Positions 26,925 to 36,797 of a stretch of 64,000 nucleotides of DNA are shown piece by piece. A program made the translations under genes and the position numbers. Under the pieces are notes generated by a model. It searched no databases, was not told the origin of the DNA, and worked only from the letters and a program-made list of their open reading frames with translations. Source of the DNA: Oceanihabitans gracilariae (lineage in GTDB: Bacteria; Bacteroidota; Bacteroidia; Flavobacteriales; Flavobacteriaceae); the NCBI RefSeq assembly GCF_042684485.1, contig NZ_JBHULM010000001.1, positions 352,905 to 416,904 of the forward strand, read 5' to 3'. Positions within the stretch are counted from its first letter, which is position 1, and the number at the start of each line of letters is the position of its first letter.

Positions 26925-27821
26925 CTATTTTCTTGGGTGAAATGTGTTCATTATTTCTTTTAAATGACTTTTATCTACATGCATGTATATTTCTGTAGTT
27001 GTAATGCTCTCATGGCCAAGCATTAACTGTATAGCACGAAGGTCGGCGCCATTTTCTAATAAATGCGTAGCAAAAGAATGTCTAAAAGTATGTGGAGAAA
27101 TATTTTTATTTAAATCTATTTTTACGGCAAGTTGTTTAATGATTGTAAATATCATTGCTCTAGTAAGCTGTTTTCCTCGTCTATTTAAAAATAGAATATC
27201 TTGAAATTCTTCTTTAATAGGAGTGTGTACTCTTACTTGGTTTTTATAGATATTTATAATTTTTTGTGTTTCCGGTACTATTGGCACAAAGCGTTGTTTG
27301 TCTCCTTTACCTGTTACTTTTATAAATCCTTCATCAAAAAATAAGTCTGAAATCTTTAAACCTACTAGTTCACTTACACGCAATCCGCAACTGTAAAGTG
27401 TTTCTAAAATTGCTCGATTTCTTTCTCCTTGAGGCTTGCTTAAATCAATGGCAGAAATAAGCGCATTTATATCTTTTTCAGATAGTGTATCTGGAAGTTT
27501 TCTGCCTATTTTAGGAGCTTCAATAAGCTCTAATGGATTTGTTTTTATATAATCTTCAAAAACCAAATAGTTAAAGAAACTACGTAAACCTGAAATTATT
27601 CTAGATTGCGATCTTGCATTTACTTGTTTAGCAATTTCGTATACAAATTGTTGTACTATTTCTGCTGTAATTGTAAGTGGAGATACTTGTATTTTTTGGT
27701 TTTCTAAGTATGTTAATAACTTATTAACATCTAGGGCATAGCTATCTATAGAATTTTGTGATAAACCACGTTCTATCTTTAAATACATTTTATAATCAAA
27801 AAGTGCTTGTTGCCATTTCAT
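26925..27821 (-). CDS. xerD: Site-specific tyrosine recombinase XerD
   Basis: This 298-residue recombinase is expected to resolve chromosome dimers at dif together with XerC. The N-terminal SAM-like DNA-binding domain (residues 1-90) is followed by the catalytic domain with the full set R148 (CGLRVSEL), K172 (GKGDKQR), H244, R247 (HTFRHSF), H270 (LGHES) and the nucleophile Y279. The length and the DNA-binding pattern MKWQQALFDYKMYLKIERGLS fit the housekeeping enzyme, not a mobile-element integrase. I see no flanking att sites. No dif-like site was found in the window. Confidence 0.93.
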   Translation of the reverse strand: MKWQQALFDYKMYLKIERGLSQNSIDSYALDVNKLLTYLENQKIQVSPLTITAEIVQQFVYEIAKQVNARSQSRIISGLRSFFNYLVFEDYIKTNPLELIEAPKIGRKLPDTLSEKDINALISAIDLSKPQGERNRAILETLYSCGLRVSELVGLKISDLFFDEGFIKVTGKGDKQRFVPIVPETQKIINIYKNQVRVHTPIKEEFQDILFLNRRGKQLTRAMIFTIIKQLAVKIDLNKNISPHTFRHSFATHLLENGADLRAIQLMLGHESITTTEIYMHVDKSHLKEIMNTFHPRK

Positions 27822-27991
27822 TGGGTTAAAATAATCTTTTTTTTATAATTTTTTTTATTTTATCTAAGTTATTGGCTAGCAGTAAATAACAATTTTTGTG
27901 TTAATAAAGTTGTTAATAAGGTTTAAATTTATGCTTTCAATTTAAAAAAATGTAGTTTTTTTGCACCACAAATTTTTAAACTAAATTTATT

Positions 27992-28588
27992 ATGAAAAAA
28001 TTATTATTTACAGCTGCAATCGCAGTATTAGGATTTACAAGTGCAAATGCACAAGATGATACAAACAACACAACTGGAGGTTTTGCTCAAGGTGATATCT
28101 TTTTATCTGGTACTGTTGGTTTTGGTAATGAAACTACAGGTGATGTAAAATCTAATGTTTTTACAATTGCTCCTAAAGCAGGATATTTTATTTCTGACAA
28201 CATCGCAGTAGGTGTAAAATTAGGTTATACTTCTTGGAAAGGAGATAATGATGGTACAGATACTATGGATGCAAATGAGTTTGCTGGTGGTGCTTTTGGT
28301 AGATATTACATTTCTCCAGCTAGTCAGTTTTCGTTATTTGCTGAATTAGGAGTGGATTACACTTCTACAGATGACAAATTAAATGATATAAAATCAGATG
28401 GTATATCTGCAGGTTTTGCTCCTGGAATTAGCTATTTCGTTTCTGACAAGTTCGCAATTGAAGCTTCTTTTGGTATCTTAGGATATTCTACAGAGAAAGC
28501 TGATTTTGATGGTGCTGAATCTACAGACAACTTTAACTTCGGATTAAACTTTAGCAATATTAACTTTGGTATTGTTTACAATCTGTAA
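27992..28588 (+). CDS. Outer-membrane beta-barrel protein
   Basis: This 198-residue protein has a clear signal peptide (MKKLLFTAAIAVLGFTSANAQ). The mature part has about eight amphipathic strands (IAVGVKLGYTSWKG, FGRYYISPASQFSLFAELGVDYT, FAIEASFGILGYS) and ends in FGIVYNL, a typical outer-membrane barrel of the OmpW/OmpX-like or porin-family group common in flavobacteria. The substrate is unknown. It is divergent from xerD and ends with a hairpin terminator. Confidence 0.85.
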   Translation: MKKLLFTAAIAVLGFTSANAQDDTNNTTGGFAQGDIFLSGTVGFGNETTGDVKSNVFTIAPKAGYFISDNIAVGVKLGYTSWKGDNDGTDTMDANEFAGGAFGRYYISPASQFSLFAELGVDYTSTDDKLNDIKSDGISAGFAPGISYFVSDKFAIEASFGILGYSTEKADFDGAESTDNFNFGLNFSNINFGIVYNL

Positions 28589-28607
28589 GCTAAATAAATT
28601 TTTATTT

Positions 28608-28631
28608 AAGCCGAAGCATTTGCTTCGGCTT
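28608..28631 (+). terminator. Terminator of the beta-barrel gene
   Basis: Stem AAGCCGAAGC / GCTTCGGCTT (28608-28617 with 28622-28631) has an ATTT loop and is followed by a T run. Confidence 0.92.
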
Positions 28632-28663
28632 TTTTTATACAATAACTTTTGTATTTTTACTTT

Positions 28664-29080
28664 ATGAAGAAACTCATTATTATAAATGGTCCTAATTTAA
28701 ATTTATTAGGTACGCGTGAACCTGAAATTTATGGAAGTTTATCTTTTACAGAATTTTTAGAAGAAATAAAAGAAAAGTATGGCAACGCAGAATTAGATTA
28801 TTACCAATCTAATGTAGAAGGAGAACTTGTAAATAAATTGCATGAAGTAGGCTTTAGCTATGATGGCATAATATTAAATGCAGCAGCTTATACACATACT
28901 TCTGTTGCTATTGGCGATGCTGTTAACGCTATTGAAACACCAGTAGTGGAAGTGCATATTTCTAATACTTTTTCACGTGAAGAATTTAGGCATACCTCTT
29001 ATATATCTCCTAATGCTAGAGGAGTAATATTAGGTTTTGGTCTGCAGAGTTATGAATTGGCCATACAGAGTTTTTTATAA
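28664..29080 (+). CDS. aroQ: Type II 3-dehydroquinate dehydratase
   Basis: This 138-residue enzyme of the shikimate pathway dehydrates 3-dehydroquinate to 3-dehydroshikimate. The start MKKLIIINGPNLNLLGTREP is the standard type II N-terminus. AAAYTHTSVAI (active-site His) and VEVHISNTFSREEFR are the conserved catalytic segments. An upstream in-frame ATG at 28649 adds five hydrophobic residues before the usual start and is not used. It is followed by a perfect hairpin terminator. Confidence 0.95.
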   Translation: MKKLIIINGPNLNLLGTREPEIYGSLSFTEFLEEIKEKYGNAELDYYQSNVEGELVNKLHEVGFSYDGIILNAAAYTHTSVAIGDAVNAIETPVVEVHISNTFSREEFRHTSYISPNARGVILGFGLQSYELAIQSFL

Positions 29081-29121
29081 AAACGTTTTGCTGCAAAGGC
29101 TTATCAAGTCAAGTATAGATA

Positions 29122-29160
29122 AATAAAAAATCCCAGAGAATTTCTCTGGGATTTTTTATT
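29122..29160. terminator. Bidirectional terminator
   Basis: A perfect 19-base inverted repeat (29122-29140 with 29142-29160) has a TCCCAGAGAA/TTCTCTGGGA core, with A/T tracts on each side. It lies between the converging aroQ and dihydrolipoyl dehydrogenase genes. Confidence 0.93.
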
Positions 29161-29210
29161 CTATATATTACTATCTAACCGTTTATAGAGTAAACGATTA
29201 ATAGTATATT

Positions 29211-30587
29211 TTATAAATGAATTACTTCATCATAAGCAGCAGCTACAGCTTCCATAACCGCTTCACTCATAGTTGGGTGAGGATGTACTGTTTTTAATAC
29301 TTCATGACCTGTTGTTTCTAGTTTACGACCTAAAACAGCTTCAGCAATCATATCTGTTACACCAGCTCCAATCATATGGCAACCTAACCATTCGCCATAT
29401 TTAGCATCAAATATAACTTTTACAAATCCGTCTTTGTTTCCAGCAGCACTTGCTTTACCAGAGGCAGAGAAAGGAAATTTACCTACTTTTATATCGATAC
29501 CTTGTTCTTTTGCTTGTTTTTCGGTTAAACCTACAGATGCAATTTCTGGAGTACAATACGTACAACCAGGAATGTTTCCGTAATCTAAAGCTTGTACATG
29601 TTGACCAGCAATTTTTTCAACACATAAAATAGCTTCAGCAGAAGCAACGTGCGCTAATGCTTGACCAGGAGTAACATCTCCAATAGCATAATAACCAGGA
29701 ATATTTGTTTGGTAGAAATCATTTACTAAAATTTTATCTCTATCTACAGCAATACCTACGTCTTCAAGACCAATACCTTCAATGTTGGTTTTAATTCCTA
29801 CTGCAGAAAGTATAATGTCTGCTTCTAAAACTTCTTCTCCTTTACTTGTTTTTACAGTTGCTTTAACTCCTTTTCCAGAAGTATCTACACTAGTAACCTC
29901 AGCAGAAGTCATGATTTTTATACCACTTTTCTTAAAGCTTTTTTCTAATTGCTTAGAAACATCAATATCTTCAACAGGAACTATATTAGGTAAGTACTCT
30001 ACAATGGTTACATCTGTTCCCATAGATTTGTAAAAGTATGCAAACTCCACACCAATAGCACCAGAACCTACTACTATCATAGATTTAGGTTGCTTAGGTA
30101 ACACCATTGCTTCTCTATAACCAATTACTTTTTTACCATCTTGTGGTAAGCTAGGTAATTCACGAGAACGTGCTCCTGTAGCAATTATAATATGATCTGC
30201 AGAATATTCTTTTCCGTCTACATCAATTTTCTTTCCGGTTTTTAGTTTTCCAAAACCATCAATAACGTCAATTTTATTTTTTTTCATTAAAAACTTAACG
30301 CCATTGCTCATTCCTTCTGCAACACCACGACTACGTTTAACTACAGCATCAAAATCTTTATCATATTCTTTAACAGAAAGGCCATATTGATCGGCATGTT
30401 TTAAATATTCAAAAACTTGGGCAGATTTTAATAAGGCTTTGGTAGGAATACATCCCCAATTTAGGCAGATACCACCAAGACTTTCTTTTTCTACAACAGC
30501 TGTTTTAAAACCTAATTGAGATGCTCTAATAGCAGCTACGTAGCCTCCAGGACCACTTCCAAGTACAATTATATCGTATTTACTCAT
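29211..30587 (-). CDS. lpdA: Dihydrolipoyl dehydrogenase
   Basis: This 458-residue flavoprotein is the E3 component that re-oxidises dihydrolipoamide in 2-oxoacid dehydrogenase complexes or the glycine cleavage system. It has the FAD Rossmann motif GSGPGGYVAA, the redox-active disulfide in CLNWGC (C41 and C46), the NAD motif GSGAIGVEFA and the C-terminal HPHPTMSE with catalytic His and Glu. A CAAACCTA (-7-like, reverse strand) element lies at 30635-30642. No E1 or E2 gene is nearby, so the complex it serves cannot be identified here. Confidence 0.95.
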   Translation of the reverse strand: MSKYDIIVLGSGPGGYVAAIRASQLGFKTAVVEKESLGGICLNWGCIPTKALLKSAQVFEYLKHADQYGLSVKEYDKDFDAVVKRSRGVAEGMSNGVKFLMKKNKIDVIDGFGKLKTGKKIDVDGKEYSADHIIIATGARSRELPSLPQDGKKVIGYREAMVLPKQPKSMIVVGSGAIGVEFAYFYKSMGTDVTIVEYLPNIVPVEDIDVSKQLEKSFKKSGIKIMTSAEVTSVDTSGKGVKATVKTSKGEEVLEADIILSAVGIKTNIEGIGLEDVGIAVDRDKILVNDFYQTNIPGYYAIGDVTPGQALAHVASAEAILCVEKIAGQHVQALDYGNIPGCTYCTPEIASVGLTEKQAKEQGIDIKVGKFPFSASGKASAAGNKDGFVKVIFDAKYGEWLGCHMIGAGVTDMIAEAVLGRKLETTGHEVLKTVHPHPTMSEAVMEAVAAAYDEVIHL

Positions 30588-30779
30588 TATGTGTTTTTTT
30601 AGTCGATTTTTTTGAAGTTACGAAGTTACAAAACCAAACCTAAAAATTATAATAACATTATTAAAATTTCAAAATTCGGAATGCTAAATTTTAAAATTCT
30701 GATTGAATAATTTCAAATGCATTAGAAGTCTTCGTTTTAAAAGATTACAAAATGATTCTGTTTTCTTTAGAATGTAATT

Positions 30780-31334
30780 TTAAGGAGTATCTGTAAAGTG
30801 TTTTTTTTCTTTTTTTTGAGCAAACTTTTCTTGATTATAAATGTCAGATTTTCCTTTAGGAATAGATAAAGATTGCCATTTATCGGCTTTTAAAAGTTTT
30901 GCTAAAAATACCATTTGCCCAATATGGTAAGCATAATGTGCTAATTGTCTGTTTATGGATTCTGTAACTGTGTGTCCTTGATTTCTAATATAAATAAGGG
31001 TTTCTTTATCTTCTGGTTTTAATGGTTTAATGGCATTAAATAAGCAATGCCAACCACTTTCCCAAGAGGCAACTAGTTGTTCTTTTGTGGTAAAAGATTC
31101 TTCAAATTCAGCATCTCTATTTCTCCATTCTTTTTCACCATCTTCGGTTAAAAAGTTTGTCCAACGAGATAGCATATTACCAGCTATGTGATTTACTAAA
31201 ATAGAAATACTGTTAGCGTTTTCATTGGGTTGCCATTGTAACTCTTCAAAAGATAATAGATGTATGGTTTTGTCGCCTAAAGATTTATAATATTCAAATT
31301 GCTTGATACTACTAGATAAAAAAGAGCTCTTCAT
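30780..31334 (-). CDS. DinB-like DUF1572 family protein
   Basis: This 184-residue four-helix protein is expected to have a DinB/YfiT-type fold. Three histidines in family positions (H49 in VNHIAGN, H133 and H137 in AHYAYHIGQM) can form the metal-binding triad seen in this superfamily. There is no signal or membrane segment, and the C-terminus is basic (KFAQKKEKKHF). Members of the superfamily include thiol transferases and enzymes of unknown role; no specific function is assigned. It lies in the same direction as msrB, with about 70 bases between them. Confidence 0.8.
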   Translation of the reverse strand: MKSSFLSSSIKQFEYYKSLGDKTIHLLSFEELQWQPNENANSISILVNHIAGNMLSRWTNFLTEDGEKEWRNRDAEFEESFTTKEQLVASWESGWHCLFNAIKPLKPEDKETLIYIRNQGHTVTESINRQLAHYAYHIGQMVFLAKLLKADKWQSLSIPKGKSDIYNQEKFAQKKEKKHFTDTP

Positions 31335-31402
31335 GATTTTAAATTTATAAATAAAAATACTACTTCTAACAGAAAAATAGTATAATTACTTATAAATAAT
31401 TT

Positions 31403-31885
31403 TTATTCAGCAGGAACAAATTTTAAAGCAACACCATTAATACAGTGTCGTTTTCCAGTGGTTTCTTTTGGACCATCATTAAAAACATGACCTAGATGAC
31501 CACCACAATTGGCGCAGTGTTCTTCATCTCTAACATATCCTAATTTGCTATCAGACCCATAAGCTACATTGCCTTCAATTTCTCTATCAAAACTTGGCCA
31601 ACCTGTACCTGAATCAAATTTATGCTCGCTTTTAAATAATGCAATATTACAGGCAGCGCAATGATAGGTTCCTTTTTTATAGTTTTTGTTTAAAGGGCTA
31701 GAAAAAGGGCGTTCTGTTCCTTCTTCACGTAAAACATAATATTGTTCTTGACTAAGTTCTTTTTTCCAAGTTGCTTCTGTTTTAGAAACAGGAAAGGTTT
31801 CTTTTTTCTCGGTATTTCTTTTTTGTGCCGAAGTATTACAACTACAAAGAATAAATATAAGACTAACAACTAAATATTTTTTCAT
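31403..31885 (-). CDS. msrB: Peptide-methionine (R)-S-oxide reductase, lipoprotein form
   Basis: This 160-residue MsrB reduces methionine-R-sulfoxide in proteins. The ATG at 31885 is preferred over an upstream start at 31930, because it gives a good lipoprotein signal (LVVSLIFILCSC, lipidation at Cys16). The SelR domain has CAACNIALF and CANCGGHLG zinc-binding pairs, the FDSGTGWPSF motif and the catalytic cysteine in RHCINGVALKF. A lipidated form suggests repair of oxidised envelope proteins. Confidence 0.92.
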   Translation of the reverse strand: MKKYLVVSLIFILCSCNTSAQKRNTEKKETFPVSKTEATWKKELSQEQYYVLREEGTERPFSSPLNKNYKKGTYHCAACNIALFKSEHKFDSGTGWPSFDREIEGNVAYGSDSKLGYVRDEEHCANCGGHLGHVFNDGPKETTGKRHCINGVALKFVPAE

Positions 31886-32034
31886 AAACGCTTTTTTTTT
31901 AAATTTTGGTCGAACTAAACATAAATTCATTACGAAACCTACATCGTATTATATTTATATTAACTTATTGTGGTTATATGTATTCTATAAAAAATAATTT
32001 ATTAAATTAGAAGAGAAATAATTAAAACCTATTA

Positions 32035-33441
32035 ATGAATATAACACATATTAGCGCAGAATGTTACCCAATAGCTAAAGTAGGAGGATTGGCTGATGTT
32101 GTTGGAGCTTTACCAAAATACCAAAATGTACTTGGTTTAACGAGTAGTGTAATAATGCCTTTTTATGATAATAGTTTTACAACAGACAATACGTTTGTTT
32201 CTATTTATAATTCTCAAATAATACTTGGCGAAACAACGCATGAGTTTAATGTATTGCAACTAAATAATAACACATTAGCATTTGATGTTTTTTTTATTGA
32301 CGTTCCAGATTTATTGTATAAAGATTATGTGTATTCTTTTGATGATACAGATCGGTTTTTAGCTTTTCAAATAGCTACTTTAGATTGGATACTTACTTTA
32401 TCTGTTAAACCAGATATTATTCATTGTCATGATCATCATACAGGACTTATTCCTTTTATGTTACAAGAAAGTTTTAAGTATAAAACCTTAAATAAAATAC
32501 CTGTTATATCTACTATACATAATGCACAGTACCAAGGATGGTTTTCTTATGATAAGTTGCATTTTATTCCAGAGTTCGATATGCAAAAAGCAGGATTGTT
32601 AGATTGGAATGGTGTGATAAATCCGTTAGCTGCTGCTATAAAATGCGCGTGGAGAGTTACTACGGTTTCACCAAGTTATTTAGAAGAATTAAAACACGAA
32701 GCCAACGGATTACAAGATTTATTAAAACATGAGTATAAAAAATGTGTTGGTATTTTAAATGGTATAGATGCCAATGTTTGGAATCCTGAAACAGATACTT
32801 TTATCATAGAAAACTTTTCTAAAGAAACCGTTGCTTTAGGAAGCAAACAAAATAAAAACTGGCTTTGTAAAACCTTTAATCTAGATGAAAGCAAGCCTTT
32901 GTTTGCCTTTATTGGTAGATTAGTAGGTGAAAAAGGCGCAGATTTACTACCAGAAGTTTGTAACACTATTTTACAAGAAAAAGAGTGCAATATTCTACTG
33001 TTGGGTTCTGGTAATACAGAGGTTGAAGAGCAATTAAATGCATTAAAAGAAACACATAAAGGTAACTATAATGTGTTTATTGGTTATGATGAAAAACTAT
33101 CTCATATTATTTATGCAGGAGCAGATTTTTTAATAATGCCATCTCGTGTAGAACCTTGCGGATTAAACCAAATGTATTCTTTAAGATACGGAACCATTCC
33201 AATAGTAAGAAGTACAGGTGGACTAAAAGATACAGTAGTCGATATTAAAGATGAAAACGGCTTTGGTATTTGCCATGAGGAAACCAATGTTTTAGAAATA
33301 GAAGAAGCAATACATAGAGCTATTACATTGTATAAGAATCAAGAGGGATTTAATAAAATAAGAAAGTATATTATGACCATTGATCATTCGTGGAATGCAT
33401 CAATGAAAGAATATATTACATTGTATAATTCATTAAAATAA
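32035..33441 (+). CDS. glgA: Glycogen synthase (ADP-glucose type)
   Basis: This 468-residue GT5 enzyme extends alpha-1,4-glucan from ADP-glucose. The N-terminus HISAECYPIAKVGGLADVVG contains the K-x-G-G-L nucleotide-sugar motif, and the C-terminal Rossmann domain has FIGRLVGEKGADLL, MPSRVEPCGLNQMYSLRYG and STGGLKDTV. The length is normal. It is the first gene of a glgA-glgC-glgB block with gaps of 6 and 24 bases, so the three form an operon. The region upstream shows no obvious regulator site. Confidence 0.95.
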   Translation: MNITHISAECYPIAKVGGLADVVGALPKYQNVLGLTSSVIMPFYDNSFTTDNTFVSIYNSQIILGETTHEFNVLQLNNNTLAFDVFFIDVPDLLYKDYVYSFDDTDRFLAFQIATLDWILTLSVKPDIIHCHDHHTGLIPFMLQESFKYKTLNKIPVISTIHNAQYQGWFSYDKLHFIPEFDMQKAGLLDWNGVINPLAAAIKCAWRVTTVSPSYLEELKHEANGLQDLLKHEYKKCVGILNGIDANVWNPETDTFIIENFSKETVALGSKQNKNWLCKTFNLDESKPLFAFIGRLVGEKGADLLPEVCNTILQEKECNILLLGSGNTEVEEQLNALKETHKGNYNVFIGYDEKLSHIIYAGADFLIMPSRVEPCGLNQMYSLRYGTIPIVRSTGGLKDTVVDIKDENGFGICHEETNVLEIEEAIHRAITLYKNQEGFNKIRKYIMTIDHSWNASMKEYITLYNSLK

Positions 33442-33447
33442 AAAACT

Positions 33448-34713
33448 ATGATCAACAACAAGGTGCTATCAATTATTTTAGGAGGAGGACAAGGGTCAAG
33501 GCTGTATCCTTTAACAGCTGCAAGATCTAAACCAGCAGTTTCAATTGCAGGAAAATACAGATTGGTAGATATACCAATTTCTAATTGTATTAACTCAGAT
33601 CTTAAAAGAATTTATGTTTTAACGCAATTTAATTCTGCTTCTTTAAATAAACATATTAAAAACACCTATCATTTTAGTTTTTTTAGCCACGCTTTTGTTG
33701 ATGTTTTAGCTGCAGAACAAACCATACATAGTGATAAATGGTTTCAAGGTACTGCAGATGCAGTAAGACAAAGTATGCACCATTTTTTAAGAAATGATTT
33801 TAAGTATGCATTAATTCTTTCTGGTGACCAGTTGTATAATATGGATTTACAAGATATGATTGATAAACATGAAGCAAGTAATGCCGAAATTACTGTTGCT
33901 ACTTATCCTGTTAATGCTAAAGATGCTACTTCTTTTGGTCTTTTAAAAACAGATAATGATAATACAATTACTTCATTTATTGAAAAACCAGCTTCCGATT
34001 TATTACCAGGTTGGAAAGTAGATGTTGGTGAAGAAATGGAAAAAGAAGGAAGACACTACCTAGCATCTATGGGAATTTATATCTTTAATAAAGACCTTTT
34101 AATTAAATTAATGGATGATCCTGATACCAATGATTTTGGTAAAGAAATAATTCCGCAATCCATTCATAAATACAAAACCAAAAGCTATCAATATGAAGGA
34201 TATTGGACAGATATTGGTACTATAGAGTCGTTTTTTGAAGCTAATATAGGACTTACAGATGATATACCTAAGTTTAACTTATATGCAGAAGACAGAGTAT
34301 ACACAAGAGCTAGAATTTTGCCTACCTCTAAAGTTTCTGGTACAATATTAAATAAAACAGTAATAGCAGAAGGATGCATTATTCAAGCTGCTAAAATAGA
34401 AAGAAGTGTTATAGGAATTCGTTCTAGAATTGGTAAAGATTCTGTTGTTTCTAATACCTATATGATGGGAAATGATTTTTATGAATCTTTACAAACTATG
34501 GAAGATAATAAAATAGACATTATTCTTGGTATAGGAGACAGATGCTACATAAACAACTGTATTATAGATAAAAATTGTAGAATTGGTGACGATGTTAAAA
34601 TTGAAGGAGGTAAACATTTAAAAGATCAAGAAACAGATACCTATTTAATAAAAGATGGCATTGTTGTTATTAAAAAAGGAGCAACCATACCAAAAGGAAC
34701 TATAATTAAATAA
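33448..34713 (+). CDS. glgC: Glucose-1-phosphate adenylyltransferase
   Basis: This 421-residue enzyme makes ADP-glucose, the donor for GlgA. The nucleotidyltransferase domain starts LGGGQGSRLYPLTAARSKPA, the ALILSGDQLYNMD segment follows, and FGLLKTD, SFIEKPA and FEANIGL segments match the family. The C-terminal left-handed beta-helix has CYINNCIIDKNCRIGD hexapeptide repeats. The regulatory fructose-1,6-bisphosphate or AMP response cannot be read from this sequence. It starts 6 bases after glgA. Confidence 0.95.
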   Translation: MINNKVLSIILGGGQGSRLYPLTAARSKPAVSIAGKYRLVDIPISNCINSDLKRIYVLTQFNSASLNKHIKNTYHFSFFSHAFVDVLAAEQTIHSDKWFQGTADAVRQSMHHFLRNDFKYALILSGDQLYNMDLQDMIDKHEASNAEITVATYPVNAKDATSFGLLKTDNDNTITSFIEKPASDLLPGWKVDVGEEMEKEGRHYLASMGIYIFNKDLLIKLMDDPDTNDFGKEIIPQSIHKYKTKSYQYEGYWTDIGTIESFFEANIGLTDDIPKFNLYAEDRVYTRARILPTSKVSGTILNKTVIAEGCIIQAAKIERSVIGIRSRIGKDSVVSNTYMMGNDFYESLQTMEDNKIDIILGIGDRCYINNCIIDKNCRIGDDVKIEGGKHLKDQETDTYLIKDGIVVIKKGATIPKGTIIK

Positions 34714-34737
34714 TCTTATTTATCTTAAAAACTATAT

Positions 34738-36645
34738 ATGTCTCAAGTAATAGCGCATAGCTTATTTACAGATTTTGATATTAATTTATTTAAAGCAGGA
34801 AAGCATTACAAACTTTACGAAAAATTTGGTTCTCATATAACTACTGTAAATAAAGTAGAAGGAACTTATTTTGCAGTTTGGGCTCCTAGTGCTAAAAAGG
34901 TTTCTGTAATTGGCGATTTTAATTTTTGGCAAGAAGGAGAACACCTGTTAAATGTGCGTTGGGACGAAAGTGGTATTTGGGAAGGTTTTATACCAAATAT
35001 TGGTAAAGGTTCTTTGTATAAGTACAAAATTGAAAGTCATAATCAAGGTATTGTTACCGAAAAATCAGATCCTTACGCAAGACGATTTGAGCATAATCCT
35101 AAAACAGCATCTATAGTTTGGGAAGATAACTATAGCTGGAAGGATGCAAAATGGATGAAAGCCAGAAAAAATAAAAATGCACTTCATGCACCTTTTTCTG
35201 TATATGAAGTACATTTAGGTTCCTGGAAAAAACAAATAGAAGAAAATCGTTTTCTTTCTTATGTAGAATTGGCAGATCAATTAGTGGAATATGTAAAAGA
35301 AATGAACTTTACACATGTAGAGCTCATGCCTATAATGGAGTTTCCGTATGACCCAAGTTGGGGCTACCAAATAACAGGTTATTTTGCTCCAACCTCTAGA
35401 TTTGGTTATCCCGAAGAATTTAAACTTTTAGTAGATAAATTACACCAAAATGATATTGGTATTCTTTTAGATTGGGTACCATCACATTTTCCGGAAGATG
35501 CACACGGATTAGGCTTTTTTGATGGTTCTTGTTTGTATGAGCATCCAGATAAACGTAAAGGTTATCATCAAGACTGGAAAAGCTTGATTTTTAATTATGG
35601 ACGCAACGAGGTAAAGTCCTTTTTAATAAGTAATGCACTTTTTTGGTTAGATCAATACCATGCAGACGGATTGCGTGTAGATGCAGTGGCATCTATGCTG
35701 TTTTTAGATTATTCTAGAGAAGAAGGAGAGTGGGAACCCAACCAATTTGGTGGCAGAGAAAATCTTGAAGCTATTGCATTTATAAAAGAGTTAAATCAGG
35801 CTATTTATGGGGCTTTTCCAGATGTACAATCTATAGCAGAAGAGTCTACCTCGTTTGCAGGAGTATCTAAGCCTGTATTTTTAGGAGGTTTAGGTTTTGG
35901 TATGAAATGGATGATGGGCTGGATGCATGATACCCTTCAATATTTTGCTAAAGAACCTATATATAGAAAACACCACCAAAACGATCTAACTTTTAGTATG
36001 ACCTATGCATTTACCGAAAATTTTATGCTACCATTAAGTCATGACGAAGTAGTCTACGGAAAAAAATCTATCTTAAATAGAATGCCTGGAGATGAGTGGC
36101 AAAAGTTTGCAAATTTACGCTTACTCTACAGTTATATGTTTACACATCCTGGAACAAAATTACTGTTTCAAGGTGCAGAATTTGGACAAAGTGAAGAATG
36201 GAATTTTCAAAAAAGTTTAGATTGGCATTTACTGCAATACCAACCACATCAAGGGGTTCAAAAATTAATAAAAGACCTAAATATCTTATATAAAACAGAA
36301 CCTGCTCTACATGAAAAACAATTTACACAAGAAGGTTTTGAATGGATAGATTATAACGATGCAGAAAACTCGGTTTTAGTATATATTAGAAAAGGAGTAA
36401 AAGCCAAAGATAATTTAATTATAGCTTGTAACATGACACCTGTTCCTAGGGAGAATTATCGTATTGGTCTTCCTAAAAAAGGAAAACTAAAAGAAATTTT
36501 TAACAGCAATGAAAAAGCGTATTTTGGTACAGGAGATTTTAAAAATAAAGCAATAAATTCACAAGCTAAAAGTTGGCAATATAGAAAGCATTCTGTAGCT
36601 ATACATATTCCACCTTTAAGTATGGTAGTGTTTAGGTATCAGTAA
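34738..36645 (+). CDS. glgB: 1,4-alpha-glucan branching enzyme
   Basis: This 635-residue GH13 branching enzyme adds alpha-1,6 branches to glycogen. An N-terminal CBM48 domain (residues about 30-130, FAVWAPSAKKVSVIGDFNFW) is followed by the GH13 barrel with WGYQITGYFAPTSRFG, the nucleophile Asp in GLRVDAVASMLFLDYSR, the general-acid Glu in SIAEEST and the third acid in LSHDEVVYGK. The length is typical. It is the third gene of the glycogen operon. Confidence 0.95.
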   Translation: MSQVIAHSLFTDFDINLFKAGKHYKLYEKFGSHITTVNKVEGTYFAVWAPSAKKVSVIGDFNFWQEGEHLLNVRWDESGIWEGFIPNIGKGSLYKYKIESHNQGIVTEKSDPYARRFEHNPKTASIVWEDNYSWKDAKWMKARKNKNALHAPFSVYEVHLGSWKKQIEENRFLSYVELADQLVEYVKEMNFTHVELMPIMEFPYDPSWGYQITGYFAPTSRFGYPEEFKLLVDKLHQNDIGILLDWVPSHFPEDAHGLGFFDGSCLYEHPDKRKGYHQDWKSLIFNYGRNEVKSFLISNALFWLDQYHADGLRVDAVASMLFLDYSREEGEWEPNQFGGRENLEAIAFIKELNQAIYGAFPDVQSIAEESTSFAGVSKPVFLGGLGFGMKWMMGWMHDTLQYFAKEPIYRKHHQNDLTFSMTYAFTENFMLPLSHDEVVYGKKSILNRMPGDEWQKFANLRLLYSYMFTHPGTKLLFQGAEFGQSEEWNFQKSLDWHLLQYQPHQGVQKLIKDLNILYKTEPALHEKQFTQEGFEWIDYNDAENSVLVYIRKGVKAKDNLIIACNMTPVPRENYRIGLPKKGKLKEIFNSNEKAYFGTGDFKNKAINSQAKSWQYRKHSVAIHIPPLSMVVFRYQ

Positions 36646-36797
36646 AATAAATAATTATTTTAGACTGTTTTTTTTGAAGAATCAATAAAAAAAAGAAACT
36701 AAAACGATGTAGTTAGCAATTAGTTAAAAGAACTAAAGCTATATTTTTTATTTCCACTTTTTTTTGCGTTTTTTTACAAGCCCATAAAAATTGCAAG

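Noticed and set aside
26925..27821. Mobile-element integrase
   Set aside because: The protein matches housekeeping XerD in length and motifs, and no att sites, tRNA or phage genes lie nearby.
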